From the NCBI RefSeq assembly GCF_045689245.1, contig NZ_CP136865.1, forward strand, positions 2,604,001-2,668,000: DNA of 64,000 nucleotides, read 5' to 3'. Positions 29,474 to 37,513 of the stretch are shown here, piece after piece. Under the pieces are notes generated by a model, which did not search any database, was not told where the DNA came from, and saw only the letters and a program-made list of their open reading frames with translations. How positions within the stretch are numbered: the first letter of the stretch is position 1; each line of letters begins with the position of its first letter. Made by a program: the position numbers and the translations under genes. The stretch comes from Congregibacter brevis. Lineage in GTDB: Bacteria; Pseudomonadota; Gammaproteobacteria; Pseudomonadales; Halieaceae.

Positions 29474-30376
29474 TTATTCCTTTGCTGCGAGGTTGGAAAG
29501 GTCTGGGCCGCCAAATGCATTGAGTGGCAGTTTTAAGAAAAAACGTTCTCCGCTTTCAGGGGGAGGAACGTGACCGGCGCGCATGTTTATCTGTAGCGAC
29601 GGCAAAATCAGATTCGGCATGCCCAGGGTTTTGTCTCGCTTCTCACGCATCGCCACAAACTCTTCTTCACTGATCCCTGCCTTGACGTGAATATTGGCTT
29701 CGAGCTCTGCTGAAACCGAGGTCTCAAACTGGAGTTCGCGATCGTTTGGCATGTAGTCATGACAAACAAAGATACGAGTAGCTTCGGGTAAGGCGAGGAT
29801 TCTCTTGATAGAGCGAAAGAGCGTGGCGGCGTCGCCTCCGGGGAAGTCGCAACGCGCTGTTCCGAAATCTGGCATAAACAATGTGTCGCCTACGAAGGCC
29901 GCGTCGCCAAGTATGTAGGCCATGCAGGCGGGGGTGTGCCCCGGAGTGTGCATGGCGTAGCCCTCAAGGGAGCCAATGTTGATGCTGTCTCCTTCGGAAA
30001 GAAGCACGTCAAATTGGGAGCCGTCTCTAAGGAAGCCCGCTTCAGAATTAAACACGCCACCAAACACCGTTTGAACCGTCGTTATCTCTGATCCAATCGC
30101 GATTTTCCCGCCAAGTTTTTGTTGCAGATAAGGGGCGGCAGACAAGTGGTCGGCATGTACATGGGTTTCTAAAATCCACTCGAGAGATAAACCCTGCGTT
30201 TGTACGTGTTCAATGACGGCATCCGCGCCCTCGTAGCTGATAGTGCCGGATGGATAGTCGAGATTAAGTACGCTGTCGACGATAGCGCAGGCGTTACTGC
30301 CGGGGTCTTTGACGACGTAGGTGAGCGTATTAGTGGGTGCATCAAAAAAGTGTGTGACGTCGGCTGTAGCTGTCAT
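29474..30376 (-). CDS. Persulfide dioxygenase, ETHE1/Blh type
   Basis: Metallo-beta-lactamase-fold enzyme expected to oxidise glutathione persulfide to sulfite. The metal-binding motif ETHVHADHLSA (His72, His74, Asp76, His77) is followed by MHTPGHTPACMAY, FVGDTLFMPDFGTARCDFPGG and CHDYMP. These match the Blh/ETHE1 group rather than glyoxalase II. It is 300 aa and first in the operon, with AGGAG 8 nt before the ATG. It lacks the DUF442 domain that Blh proteins often carry; that domain is on the next gene. Confidence 0.9.
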   Translation of the reverse strand: MTATADVTHFFDAPTNTLTYVVKDPGSNACAIVDSVLNLDYPSGTISYEGADAVIEHVQTQGLSLEWILETHVHADHLSAAPYLQQKLGGKIAIGSEITTVQTVFGGVFNSEAGFLRDGSQFDVLLSEGDSINIGSLEGYAMHTPGHTPACMAYILGDAAFVGDTLFMPDFGTARCDFPGGDAATLFRSIKRILALPEATRIFVCHDYMPNDRELQFETSVSAELEANIHVKAGISEEEFVAMREKRDKTLGMPNLILPSLQINMRAGHVPPPESGERFFLKLPLNAFGGPDLSNLAAKE

Positions 30377-30403
30377 GTCATGCGCTCCTGTTAACTGCTT
30401 CTA

Positions 30404-30418
30404 TATAATCTATAGCAA
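30404..30418. promoter_or_regulatory. AT-rich inverted repeat, candidate operator of the sulfide operon
   Basis: CTATA-taatc-TATAG, a perfect 5-bp dyad, lies 28 bp upstream of the dioxygenase ATG. It is just downstream of a possible minus-strand -10 hexamer (TATACT, 30434-30439), where a repressor would block transcription. Sulfide operons of this type are commonly controlled by ArsR-family BigR/SqrR repressors at AT-rich dyads, but no such gene is in the window. Confidence 0.4.
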
Positions 30419-30488
30419 TAAGCATATAACCAAAGTATAACGCAGTCTTGAGCAAAGAAAATTGATCTGTGTCGTTTTTCTGTTTGTT

Positions 30489-30965
30489 CTAGATCTGGTG
30501 GCCATCCGAATTGAGGCTGAGATGGAGCTCCATATCGATCCGGTGCATATCAGGGCCCCAGCCATCTCGTATCGTTTTGACTTCAAATGCTGAGAATTTA
30601 GTGAAGAACGGTGCTGATTTGTGGCTCGCTGCAATACATAGCACTGTGGTTTTCAGTTCTATTGCTCGAGCAACTGCTCGCTTCATGATTGTCGATCCAA
30701 GGCCGAGCCCCTGACTCTCTCGTGCCAAAAGTATCCAGTTCAGTGAACTATGCCGCCCTCTACCCGACACGCCATAGGCACCGACGACCCTGTCGTTTCG
30801 CGTCGCTACGACGTACGAGGGCGTTTCTCTTAAAAACCCTTCGTAATCAGCGCGCTCGTTTGGGGCAAAAAACTCTGGACAGTTCTCGTCAAAAAGCGCC
30901 AGGCAGCACGCGAGGTCGTCGGGGCGATAAGTCCTGAAGCTGGCGGTGTTTTGAAGTGCGGGCAT
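30489..30965 (-). CDS. GNAT family N-acetyltransferase
   Basis: Acetyl-CoA-dependent acetyltransferase of unknown substrate, 158 aa from the ATG at 30965 (MPALQNTASF). The fold shows a central VVGAYGVS strand, an acetyl-CoA loop (ARESQGLGLGSTIM) and a C-terminal SAPFFTKFSAFEV, typical of GNATs. A TTG 36 nt upstream could also start it. It lies upstream of the sulfide operon on the same strand with a gap of about 110 bp, and is divergent from the thiolase operon. Confidence 0.82.
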   Translation of the reverse strand: MPALQNTASFRTYRPDDLACCLALFDENCPEFFAPNERADYEGFLRETPSYVVATRNDRVVGAYGVSGRGRHSSLNWILLARESQGLGLGSTIMKRAVARAIELKTTVLCIAASHKSAPFFTKFSAFEVKTIRDGWGPDMHRIDMELHLSLNSDGHQI

Positions 30966-31057
30966 TGCCAGAGTATCTGCTGGGCATCTCGCTCGATGCA
31001 AGGATTAGCCGCTACATATTGGTTTTTGGGGGAGGCTTTGGTCGAGCGTGGCGTTCG

Positions 31058-31072
31058 CTTGTGTAAACATAC
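31058..31072 (+). promoter_or_regulatory. Shared upstream motif, copy 1 (thiolase operon)
   Basis: CTTGTGTAAACATAC, 92 nt before the thiolase ATG. The same sequence with one change (CTTGCGTAAACATAC) lies before the carotenoid-oxygenase-family gene at 37457-37471. I read it as a candidate operator shared by the two transcription units. It contains a short TGT-aa-ACA dyad. The binding protein is unknown. Confidence 0.45.
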
Positions 31073-31163
31073 CTAGCTGTGTGAGACTCAAATCCACACA
31101 ACACACAATCTCGCCTTTTTATGGAAGACGGGAGAACATCACTACCGATCGAGTGCTTAATCT

Positions 31164-32309
31164 ATGGCATATATCTACGACGCCGTGAGAACCCCGCGTG
31201 GCAAAGGCAAGCCTCAGGGTGCTCTGGCATCAATGAAACCCGATGAGTTGGTGGCTAGCCTTGCGCGCTCGATTTCAGAGCGGGGCGCAGGCCCCTTGGC
31301 ACCCGACGCCTTGATGCTTGGCGCTGTGGGACAAGTGGGTGCTCAAGGCGGCAATATTGCCCTCGTATCGAAATTCCGTGCAGAGCTTCCGGATTCGACC
31401 GCCGCGGTATCTATCAATAACTTCTGCGTATCCGGTTTGACGGCCATGGGACAGGCTCACGCGATGGTGGAATCGGGCCAAGCCGATTCTGTGCTCGCCG
31501 GCGGTGTCGAAATGATGTCTCGCGTTCCGTTTATGGCAGATAAGGCTGATTTTTATTCAGACGCTACATTGCCGACCCGGAGTCGCTACCTGCTGGTGGC
31601 ACTCGCTGCTGACCGACTAGCTGAAGATCAAAACATCCCACGGGAAGCCCTCGATGAAGCTGCGCTGCGTTCGCAACAAAGATCAGCGGCAGCGGAAAGC
31701 ACCCCGCTCGTAGCATCGCGTATCAATATCAATGGACTAGACCATGAAGAGTGCGTTCGGGTTGGAACGAGTGAAACTCTTGCTGCGATGGAGCCCGCGT
31801 TTGGTGCTGCAGCAGAACATTACAGAGACATTCTCGGTCGCGAAATCGACCACCGACACACCATAGCCCATGCGCCACCAATATCGGATGGTGCAGGTCT
31901 CGCTTTGATCGGTGCAGAGGGAGCGATTGATGCTGCGCCCCGAGCTCGCATTGTCGCCTGCGCCGAAGTGGGAGGAGACCCAGCCGAGTCACTCACAGCA
32001 AGCTTTGCCGCTATGCGTAAAGTTTTGGAGCGTTCGGGCTTGTCCTTGAGTGACATGGATCGCGTCGAATTTATGGAAGCCTTCGCGGTGACAATTGTGC
32101 AGTTTATGCGCGACTACGATGTGTCCTTGGATCGCGTAAACGTGAGCGGGGGGCATATGGCAAAGGGTCACCCTCTGGGAGCTTCCGGAGCGATCCTGTT
32201 GTCGACGCTTTTGGATACGCTGGATGCCGCTGAGGGCCGCTATGGACTCGTAGTGGCCGCGGGCGCCTCGGGGGCCGGCAGCGCCATGATAGTAGAGCGA
32301 CTAGGATAA
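31164..32309 (+). CDS. Thiolase-family protein with altered active site
   Basis: A 381-aa acetyl-CoA acetyltransferase-like protein, first of five co-directional acyl-CoA genes. The nucleophile Cys88 (NNFCVSGL) and the histidine of GHPLGASGA (His336) are present. Two other conserved positions are not. The Asn of the NEAF motif is Met304 (FMEAFA), and the C-terminal CxGGG cysteine that normally acts as the acid/base is Ala366 (VVAAGASGAGSAM). It may act on an unusual substrate, be impaired in catalysis, or need the second thiolase two genes downstream. The ATG at 31164 has no strong ribosome-binding sequence. Confidence 0.85.
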   Translation: MAYIYDAVRTPRGKGKPQGALASMKPDELVASLARSISERGAGPLAPDALMLGAVGQVGAQGGNIALVSKFRAELPDSTAAVSINNFCVSGLTAMGQAHAMVESGQADSVLAGGVEMMSRVPFMADKADFYSDATLPTRSRYLLVALAADRLAEDQNIPREALDEAALRSQQRSAAAESTPLVASRININGLDHEECVRVGTSETLAAMEPAFGAAAEHYRDILGREIDHRHTIAHAPPISDGAGLALIGAEGAIDAAPRARIVACAEVGGDPAESLTASFAAMRKVLERSGLSLSDMDRVEFMEAFAVTIVQFMRDYDVSLDRVNVSGGHMAKGHPLGASGAILLSTLLDTLDAAEGRYGLVVAAGASGAGSAMIVERLG

Positions 32310-32314
32310 TCAGC

Positions 32315-34024
32315 ATGACCAATGAAGATAAACGCAGCGAATTGATTGCCAAGCATTCGGCGACACTCGAACAAGCCGTTGATGCTGTAAAAACACGTAA
32401 GAGTTGGAGTCCTTACAAGGATTCACCATCCACCAAGATCCACGGTCCGGATAAGCCGGGTGCGGGTAAAGCGGCGTTTGAAGCTCGACTGAACAAGCGC
32501 TTCGAGATTGACCTGCCGGGCATCACCGGTTGGTCTGGAGAGGAAATCTCGCCCTTTACGCAAAAGTCTTTGGGTATCAGTTACCCCTTGTGTGACCCCG
32601 AGGAGATTATTGCGTCTTCTACGGCCGCTATGAGCGATTGGTCGAAGGTGTCGCCGGGTTTGCGCATAGCACTGTGTATTGAAATGGCAGATCGGCTCTA
32701 CGACAACAATTTTGAGATGGCACACGCGGTGATGCATGTTGCGGGGCAGAGTTACACGCAGGCCTTTAGCGGCTCAGGTCCTAATGCCCTTGATCGCGGT
32801 ATTGAGGCTCTGGCTTACGCTGCCATAGCCATGGACAATGTGACGCCTAGTGCGGAGTACCACCGCCAGTTCGGCGGTGACCAGGTGGCCTTAGAAAAGA
32901 CCTACACGCTGGTGCCCCGCGGTGTGGGTCTGGTGATCTGCTGCGCATCGTTTCCGACCTGGAACGCCTACCCCGCAATGTTTGCGAGCCTGGCTGCAGG
33001 TAACCCCGTCGTAGTCAAACCCCATCCCATAGCCATTTTGCCTATGGCCATTGTTGTGGAGCGCTGCAGAGAGGTATTGGCAGAGTTTGGTTTTGATCCA
33101 AACCTAGTCGCGCTAGCTACGGATACGGTAGCCGAGCCTGTGGCTGGCAAGTATGTAGAGCACCCCGCAATACAGATTATCGACTTCACCGGCAGCCCTC
33201 GCTACGGGGGTCACCTGGAGCGAACTGTGACGGGGAAACTTCTGTACACCGAGACAGCTGGGGTCAACAGCGTGGTGGTAGAGTCAGTTGGTGACCTTGC
33301 TGAGTCCATGCGCGCCATAGCCCGAGCGTCGAGTCTGTTTTCCGCACAGATGTGTACGAGTCCGCAGGTCGTCTATGTGCCAAAGGATGGCATTGATACC
33401 TCAGCAGGCCACGTCAGCTTTGAACAGGTGGCTCAGTGTATCGTTGATGAGATAGACAGTATTGCCGCTAACCCCAAAATGGCGGCCGGAATAATGGGAG
33501 CAGTGCAGGCACAGCTGAGCCTCGATGTGGTCAGCGAGGCGGCGGATATGGCCATGCATGAAGGTCTGGAGATTCTTCGCGAAAGCGCTTCCTATGATCA
33601 TCCGGATTTTCCGGATGCGCGCACGCGATCCTTGCTCGTAATTTCTGCGCGATCAGAGCACAAGGAGATGTACGCCGAAGAGCGCTTTGGCCCGGTACTT
33701 TTTATCGTTGCAGCTGATAGTGCAGATGCAGCTGCCGAGGAGGCGACGGAGTTGGCACGCACCCGAGGCACGATTTCCTGCTACATGTATTCCACCAATG
33801 AGGTCTTTATAGACAGCTGGGTAGACGTTTACGCCCGTGTAGGTGCAAACCTGACGATCAATCTCACCGGTGCTATGTGGATTAACTTTGCCGCGGCATA
33901 CAGCGACTATCACGTTACCGGGTTGAATCCGGCCGGCAATGCGTGCCTTGCCGATCTCTCCTTTGTGGCGTCGCGTTTCCGTATTGCGCAGCGCAGGCGA
34001 CCGATCGCCAAAACCGCCGCGTGA
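32315..34024 (+). CDS. PaaN-type aldehyde dehydrogenase
   Basis: A 569-aa NAD(P)-dependent aldehyde dehydrogenase of the PaaN family, named from phenylacetate degradation. The Rossmann region has VPRGVGLVICCASFPTWN. The general base Glu313 lies in YTETAGVNS and the catalytic Cys347 in AQMCTSPQ. It lacks the C-terminal hydratase domain of PaaZ. No other paa genes are nearby, so its aldehyde substrate is unknown; oxidation of an aldehyde released by an upstream cleavage step is plausible. AGGATAA precedes the ATG, 5 nt after the thiolase stop. Confidence 0.86.
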   Translation: MTNEDKRSELIAKHSATLEQAVDAVKTRKSWSPYKDSPSTKIHGPDKPGAGKAAFEARLNKRFEIDLPGITGWSGEEISPFTQKSLGISYPLCDPEEIIASSTAAMSDWSKVSPGLRIALCIEMADRLYDNNFEMAHAVMHVAGQSYTQAFSGSGPNALDRGIEALAYAAIAMDNVTPSAEYHRQFGGDQVALEKTYTLVPRGVGLVICCASFPTWNAYPAMFASLAAGNPVVVKPHPIAILPMAIVVERCREVLAEFGFDPNLVALATDTVAEPVAGKYVEHPAIQIIDFTGSPRYGGHLERTVTGKLLYTETAGVNSVVVESVGDLAESMRAIARASSLFSAQMCTSPQVVYVPKDGIDTSAGHVSFEQVAQCIVDEIDSIAANPKMAAGIMGAVQAQLSLDVVSEAADMAMHEGLEILRESASYDHPDFPDARTRSLLVISARSEHKEMYAEERFGPVLFIVAADSADAAAEEATELARTRGTISCYMYSTNEVFIDSWVDVYARVGANLTINLTGAMWINFAAAYSDYHVTGLNPAGNACLADLSFVASRFRIAQRRRPIAKTAA

Positions 34025-35247
34025 GCCCATCGGTCCACATCATCGGCGCGTCCATGACGCCCTTTGGCAAGCGGCTCGATGACACGGTAAAGACTTTAAC
34101 GTCACAGGCTGTGGCCGAGGCGCTGCAGGACGCAGGATTGCAGCAGGGCGACATTCAGTCAGCGTGGTTCTCCAATACAAGGCAACCCATGCTGGAAGGA
34201 CAAAACACAATACGCGGACAAATCGCGCTGCGCGCAGCGGGTATCGAAGGTGTTCCAATCATTAACGTGGAGAACGCCTGTGCGTCAGGCTCCACAGCAA
34301 CTCATCAAGCCATGACTGCAATCCGAGCCGGCATGGTTGACGTGGCTTTAGTCGTGGGCGCGGAGAAGATGGTCTACAAGGATCGTCCAGAGAAAGTAGC
34401 GGCCGCCTTCGCTGGAGGCACCGACATTCACGATCGCCAAAGTGTTCTTGATTACATCGTATCCATGGGCGGCGAAGCTCCCGGCCCTGATCGCAGTGTC
34501 TTCATGGATCTTTACGCGGCGCAGGCAAAGGTGCATATGGAGCGCTTTGGAACGACCCAAGAGGACTTTGCTCGCGTAGCAGCCAACACTCATTGTCACG
34601 GTCAACACAATCCTAAGGCGCAGTACCACACACCATTTACCGTCGAAGAGGTGCTTGCCGACAAACCGGTCGTAGATCCGTTTACTCGAGCCATGTGCGC
34701 GCCGGTAAGCGATGGCGCCGCTGCTCTAGTGCTTTGCAGCGACAAGGCTCTGATGCGTCTGGGCCAATCGAGAGCGATTAGATTGCGTTCACTGTCGCTC
34801 TTGAGTACGACAGCGCGAGATAAGCTCGATTATGAAAATCACATTAGCCGTCGCGCCGCAGAAGCAGCCTATGCTGAGGCTTCGATTGATGCTCGGGATG
34901 TCGATGTCGTCGAAGTCCACGACGCGACAGCCTTCTCAACGGTGCAACAGATCGAGAATTTGGGCCTTTGTGCGCCGGGCGAAGTCGGCGGCAGACTTTC
35001 AGACGGAGATTTTAAGCTTGGTGGAAAGACGCCAGTGAATCCGTCCGGTGGGTTACTGGCTAAAGGTCATCCCGTGGGCGCTACCGGTATTGCGCAACTT
35101 TATGAGCTGGTTACTCAGCTACGCGGGGAAGCTGGTGCTCGACAGGTTGCTGGTGCTCGCATTGGCGTAGCCGAGAACGGCGGCGGTTTCCTCGGGGTAG
35201 AGGAAGGCGTAACCACCGTTACGGTTCTGGAAGGTCCCCAGCGATAA
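34021..35247 (+). CDS. SCP2-type thiolase
   Basis: Acyl-CoA acetyltransferase of the sterol-carrier-protein-2 thiolase group, 408 aa. The nucleophile Cys87 is in VENACASGS, a histidine in VEVHDATAFST, and GGLLAKGHPVGATG is near the C-terminus. The usual C-terminal motif appears as AENGGGFLG. The start is a GTG at 34021 that overlaps the aldehyde dehydrogenase stop by 4 nt (GTGA); earlier starts would lie within that gene. A second thiolase in one operon suggests chain shortening of a bulky or branched acyl-CoA, as inference. Confidence 0.88.
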   Translation: MSPSVHIIGASMTPFGKRLDDTVKTLTSQAVAEALQDAGLQQGDIQSAWFSNTRQPMLEGQNTIRGQIALRAAGIEGVPIINVENACASGSTATHQAMTAIRAGMVDVALVVGAEKMVYKDRPEKVAAAFAGGTDIHDRQSVLDYIVSMGGEAPGPDRSVFMDLYAAQAKVHMERFGTTQEDFARVAANTHCHGQHNPKAQYHTPFTVEEVLADKPVVDPFTRAMCAPVSDGAAALVLCSDKALMRLGQSRAIRLRSLSLLSTTARDKLDYENHISRRAAEAAYAEASIDARDVDVVEVHDATAFSTVQQIENLGLCAPGEVGGRLSDGDFKLGGKTPVNPSGGLLAKGHPVGATGIAQLYELVTQLRGEAGARQVAGARIGVAENGGGFLGVEEGVTTVTVLEGPQR

Positions 35248-35262
35248 CAACAGGAAGTCGGC

Positions 35263-36192
35263 ATGAGTAAGAGAGATCCGTTGAAGCTTCGTTTGCCCGT
35301 GTTCTGCGCGCCCATGTTTTTGGTCTCCGGTCCCGAGTTAGTTATCGCTGCCTGTAAAGCCGGCATCTCTGGATCGTTTCCATCCACGAACACTCGCAGC
35401 ATCGAGGAGCTTGACCAGTGGATGGCCGAAATCTCGGGGGCTCTCACGCCCAATGATGCGCCTTGGGTAATGAATCTCATCACACACTCTTCGTACACCC
35501 GTCTAGAGGAAGAGTTAGCCCTGGTTGCGAAATACAAACCCGCTGCCGTAATTACGGCCTTGGGCTCACCAAAACCCGTAATGGAAACGGTTCACGGCTA
35601 CGGCGGCTTGGTGTTCGCAGACGTCGTGAGTTTGAAGCTGGCAAAAAAGGCAGCTGATGCGGGGGTGGATGGTCTCGCTTGTATCAGTGCGGGTGCTGGA
35701 GGCCATACCGGACAGTTGTCACCCTTTGCATTTGTGTCTGCCATCCGAGAGTTCTTTGAAGGATTCATCGCGGTGGGTGGCGGAATATGTGATGGGGCGG
35801 GTGTTGCTGGCGCAATAGCGGCTGGAGCCGACTACGTCTACATGGGAACTCGTTTTCTACCTACGGAGGAAAGCATGGCGCAGCAGGAGTACAAAGAAAT
35901 GGTGATTGCTGCCACGTCAGAAGACTTGGTCATATCCTCCGCCATTACGGGCACCCAGGCATCATGGCTGAAAGCCAGCGTCGAACAGGCCGGGATAGAT
36001 GTCGATACAGAAGCTCCCATGGGGCGTGACTATTCCGGAGCGGGCGACAGCAAACGCTGGAGGGACATCTGGGCTGCGGGGCAGGGCGTCGGCCGTAGTC
36101 GAAAGGTAGAACCCTTGGCAAGTATTGTTGATGACTTGGATCGTGAGTACCGGGAAGCGATTCGACGCTTTCAGTCGATGACAGCTGCGTAA
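35263..36192 (+). CDS. NPD-family FMN-dependent oxidoreductase
   Basis: A 309-aa TIM-barrel flavoprotein of the nitronate monooxygenase / 2-nitropropane dioxygenase family. FMN-binding segments include LPVFCAPMFLVSGPELV, SAGAGGHTGQLSPFAFV, AVGGGICDGAGVAGAIAAGA and YMGTRFLPTEES. In acyl-CoA clusters such proteins often act as enoyl-CoA or related reductases rather than on nitronates, so the textbook activity may not apply. It follows the SCP2-type thiolase by 15 nt and precedes the CoA-transferase gene by 12 nt. Confidence 0.85.
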   Translation: MSKRDPLKLRLPVFCAPMFLVSGPELVIAACKAGISGSFPSTNTRSIEELDQWMAEISGALTPNDAPWVMNLITHSSYTRLEEELALVAKYKPAAVITALGSPKPVMETVHGYGGLVFADVVSLKLAKKAADAGVDGLACISAGAGGHTGQLSPFAFVSAIREFFEGFIAVGGGICDGAGVAGAIAAGADYVYMGTRFLPTEESMAQQEYKEMVIAATSEDLVISSAITGTQASWLKASVEQAGIDVDTEAPMGRDYSGAGDSKRWRDIWAAGQGVGRSRKVEPLASIVDDLDREYREAIRRFQSMTAA

Positions 36193-36204
36193 GGGGATTG
36201 CCCC

Positions 36205-37389
36205 ATGAACGATATCCTCAAAGGCATTCGTGTATTGGATTTTGGCCGGTACATCGCCGGTCCGTTTTGCGCGACGCTCCTTGCAGATCTCGGTGCCGAT
36301 GTTATACGCATAGAAAAACCTGGCGGTGGCGAAGATCGCTATACCGTGCCGATCAGTGACGGTGGAGAAGGGGCCTACTATGTGCAGCTTGGGCGTAACA
36401 AGCGCGGTCTAACTCTCAATCCAAGATCTGATGACGGCCGCGAAATCATGCGCCGTCTTATAGAGTCCGCTGATGTCGTTGTTGCAAACCTTCCTTTTCC
36501 CGCACTAAAAAAACTCGGACTCGATTACGAAACCTTAACGAGCATTAAACCGGACATTATCCTAACCACAGGTTCCGCATTTGGATCGGAGGGGCCTTTT
36601 GCGACCCGTGGCGGCTTTGACACCGTGGCTCAAGCAATGTCAGGAGGAATGTTCCTCAATGGAAAACCCGGATTGCCGGGAAAATCCTTTGCGCCTTACA
36701 CCGATTTTGGCACGGCGTCTTTCAGCGCCTTTGGCACGCTAGCGGCCATTCTTCACCGCAACAAAACCGGAGAAGGACAAATTGTAGAGGGGACGCTGCT
36801 TGGCACCGCACTGACCTTCAATAACGCGGCGCTCATGGAAGAAGCGGTACTCGGTATCGGTAGACAAGGCTCGGGAATGCGCGGGCAGTACAACGCGCCC
36901 ACGGATACGTATGAGACGAGCAACGGCTGGGTGACCGTTCAAGTAGTGGGCGGCGGCCTTTTTAAACGCTGGGCCACATTGATGGGTGAGACTCGTTGGT
37001 TAGAAGATCAACGCTTTGGCACGGACCAATCCCGAGGGGATCACGGCGACATCATAGGAGCGCGCATGGCCGATTGGTGTAAGCAGCGCACTAATGAAGA
37101 AGTCCTCTCAGAGCTGGCCGCTGCCGGCATCCCTTGTGGCGAGATGTTAAGCCCGAGAGAAACACTGCAGAACGAGCACGTAGTAGCAGCCGAGATGTTA
37201 AAGCCGATGGAATACCCTGGTGTGCCTCGCCCGGCACCCATTGCCGAGCATCCCGTGCGCTATTCCCGCACTTCCATGGGCGAATTCCAACGGGCGCCGA
37301 CACTGGGCGAACACACGAATGAGATTCTCGCGGAGATTGGTTACGACACTGATGCGATCGCTCGATTCAAGTCTGAGGGGGTGATTTGA
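36205..37389 (+). CDS. CoA-transferase, CaiB/BaiF family (class III)
   Basis: Transfers CoA between carboxylic acids, probably activating the pathway's acid substrate without ATP. The 394-aa protein begins with the family start ILKGIRVLDFGRYIAGPF. The catalytic aspartate is Asp167 in APYTDFGTASFSA, followed by NKTGEGQIVEGTLL. The GG loop near IPCGEMLSPRE also fits. It is the last gene of the five-gene run; its stop is 124 nt before the dioxygenase gene, which has its own upstream region. Confidence 0.9.
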   Translation: MNDILKGIRVLDFGRYIAGPFCATLLADLGADVIRIEKPGGGEDRYTVPISDGGEGAYYVQLGRNKRGLTLNPRSDDGREIMRRLIESADVVVANLPFPALKKLGLDYETLTSIKPDIILTTGSAFGSEGPFATRGGFDTVAQAMSGGMFLNGKPGLPGKSFAPYTDFGTASFSAFGTLAAILHRNKTGEGQIVEGTLLGTALTFNNAALMEEAVLGIGRQGSGMRGQYNAPTDTYETSNGWVTVQVVGGGLFKRWATLMGETRWLEDQRFGTDQSRGDHGDIIGARMADWCKQRTNEEVLSELAAAGIPCGEMLSPRETLQNEHVVAAEMLKPMEYPGVPRPAPIAEHPVRYSRTSMGEFQRAPTLGEHTNEILAEIGYDTDAIARFKSEGVI

Positions 37390-37426
37390 GTTTGGTCTGT
37401 GTCACCGATAAGCGGCTCAAGGCGTC

Positions 37427-37454
37427 TTGAACAATGCTGCTGTTGTGTAGTCTA
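37427..37454 (+). promoter_or_regulatory. Candidate promoter of the dioxygenase gene
   Basis: TTGAAC (37427-37432) and TCTAAT (37449-37454, 5 of 6 matches to TATAAT) are separated by 16 bp. They lie directly upstream of the shared 15-bp motif. Prediction only. Confidence 0.4.
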
Positions 37455-37456
37455 AT

Positions 37457-37471
37457 AACTTGCGTAAACAT
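37457..37471 (+). promoter_or_regulatory. Shared upstream motif, copy 2 (dioxygenase gene)
   Basis: CTTGCGTAAACATAC, immediately downstream of the predicted -10 hexamer and 43 nt before the dioxygenase ATG. It matches the copy at 31058-31072 in 14 of 15 positions. The location fits a repressor site overlapping the transcription start. Confidence 0.45.
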
Positions 37472-37513
37472 ACTAACACCCACGGTGGTCGCTGAGACCG
37501 TTCGGAGAGCACT

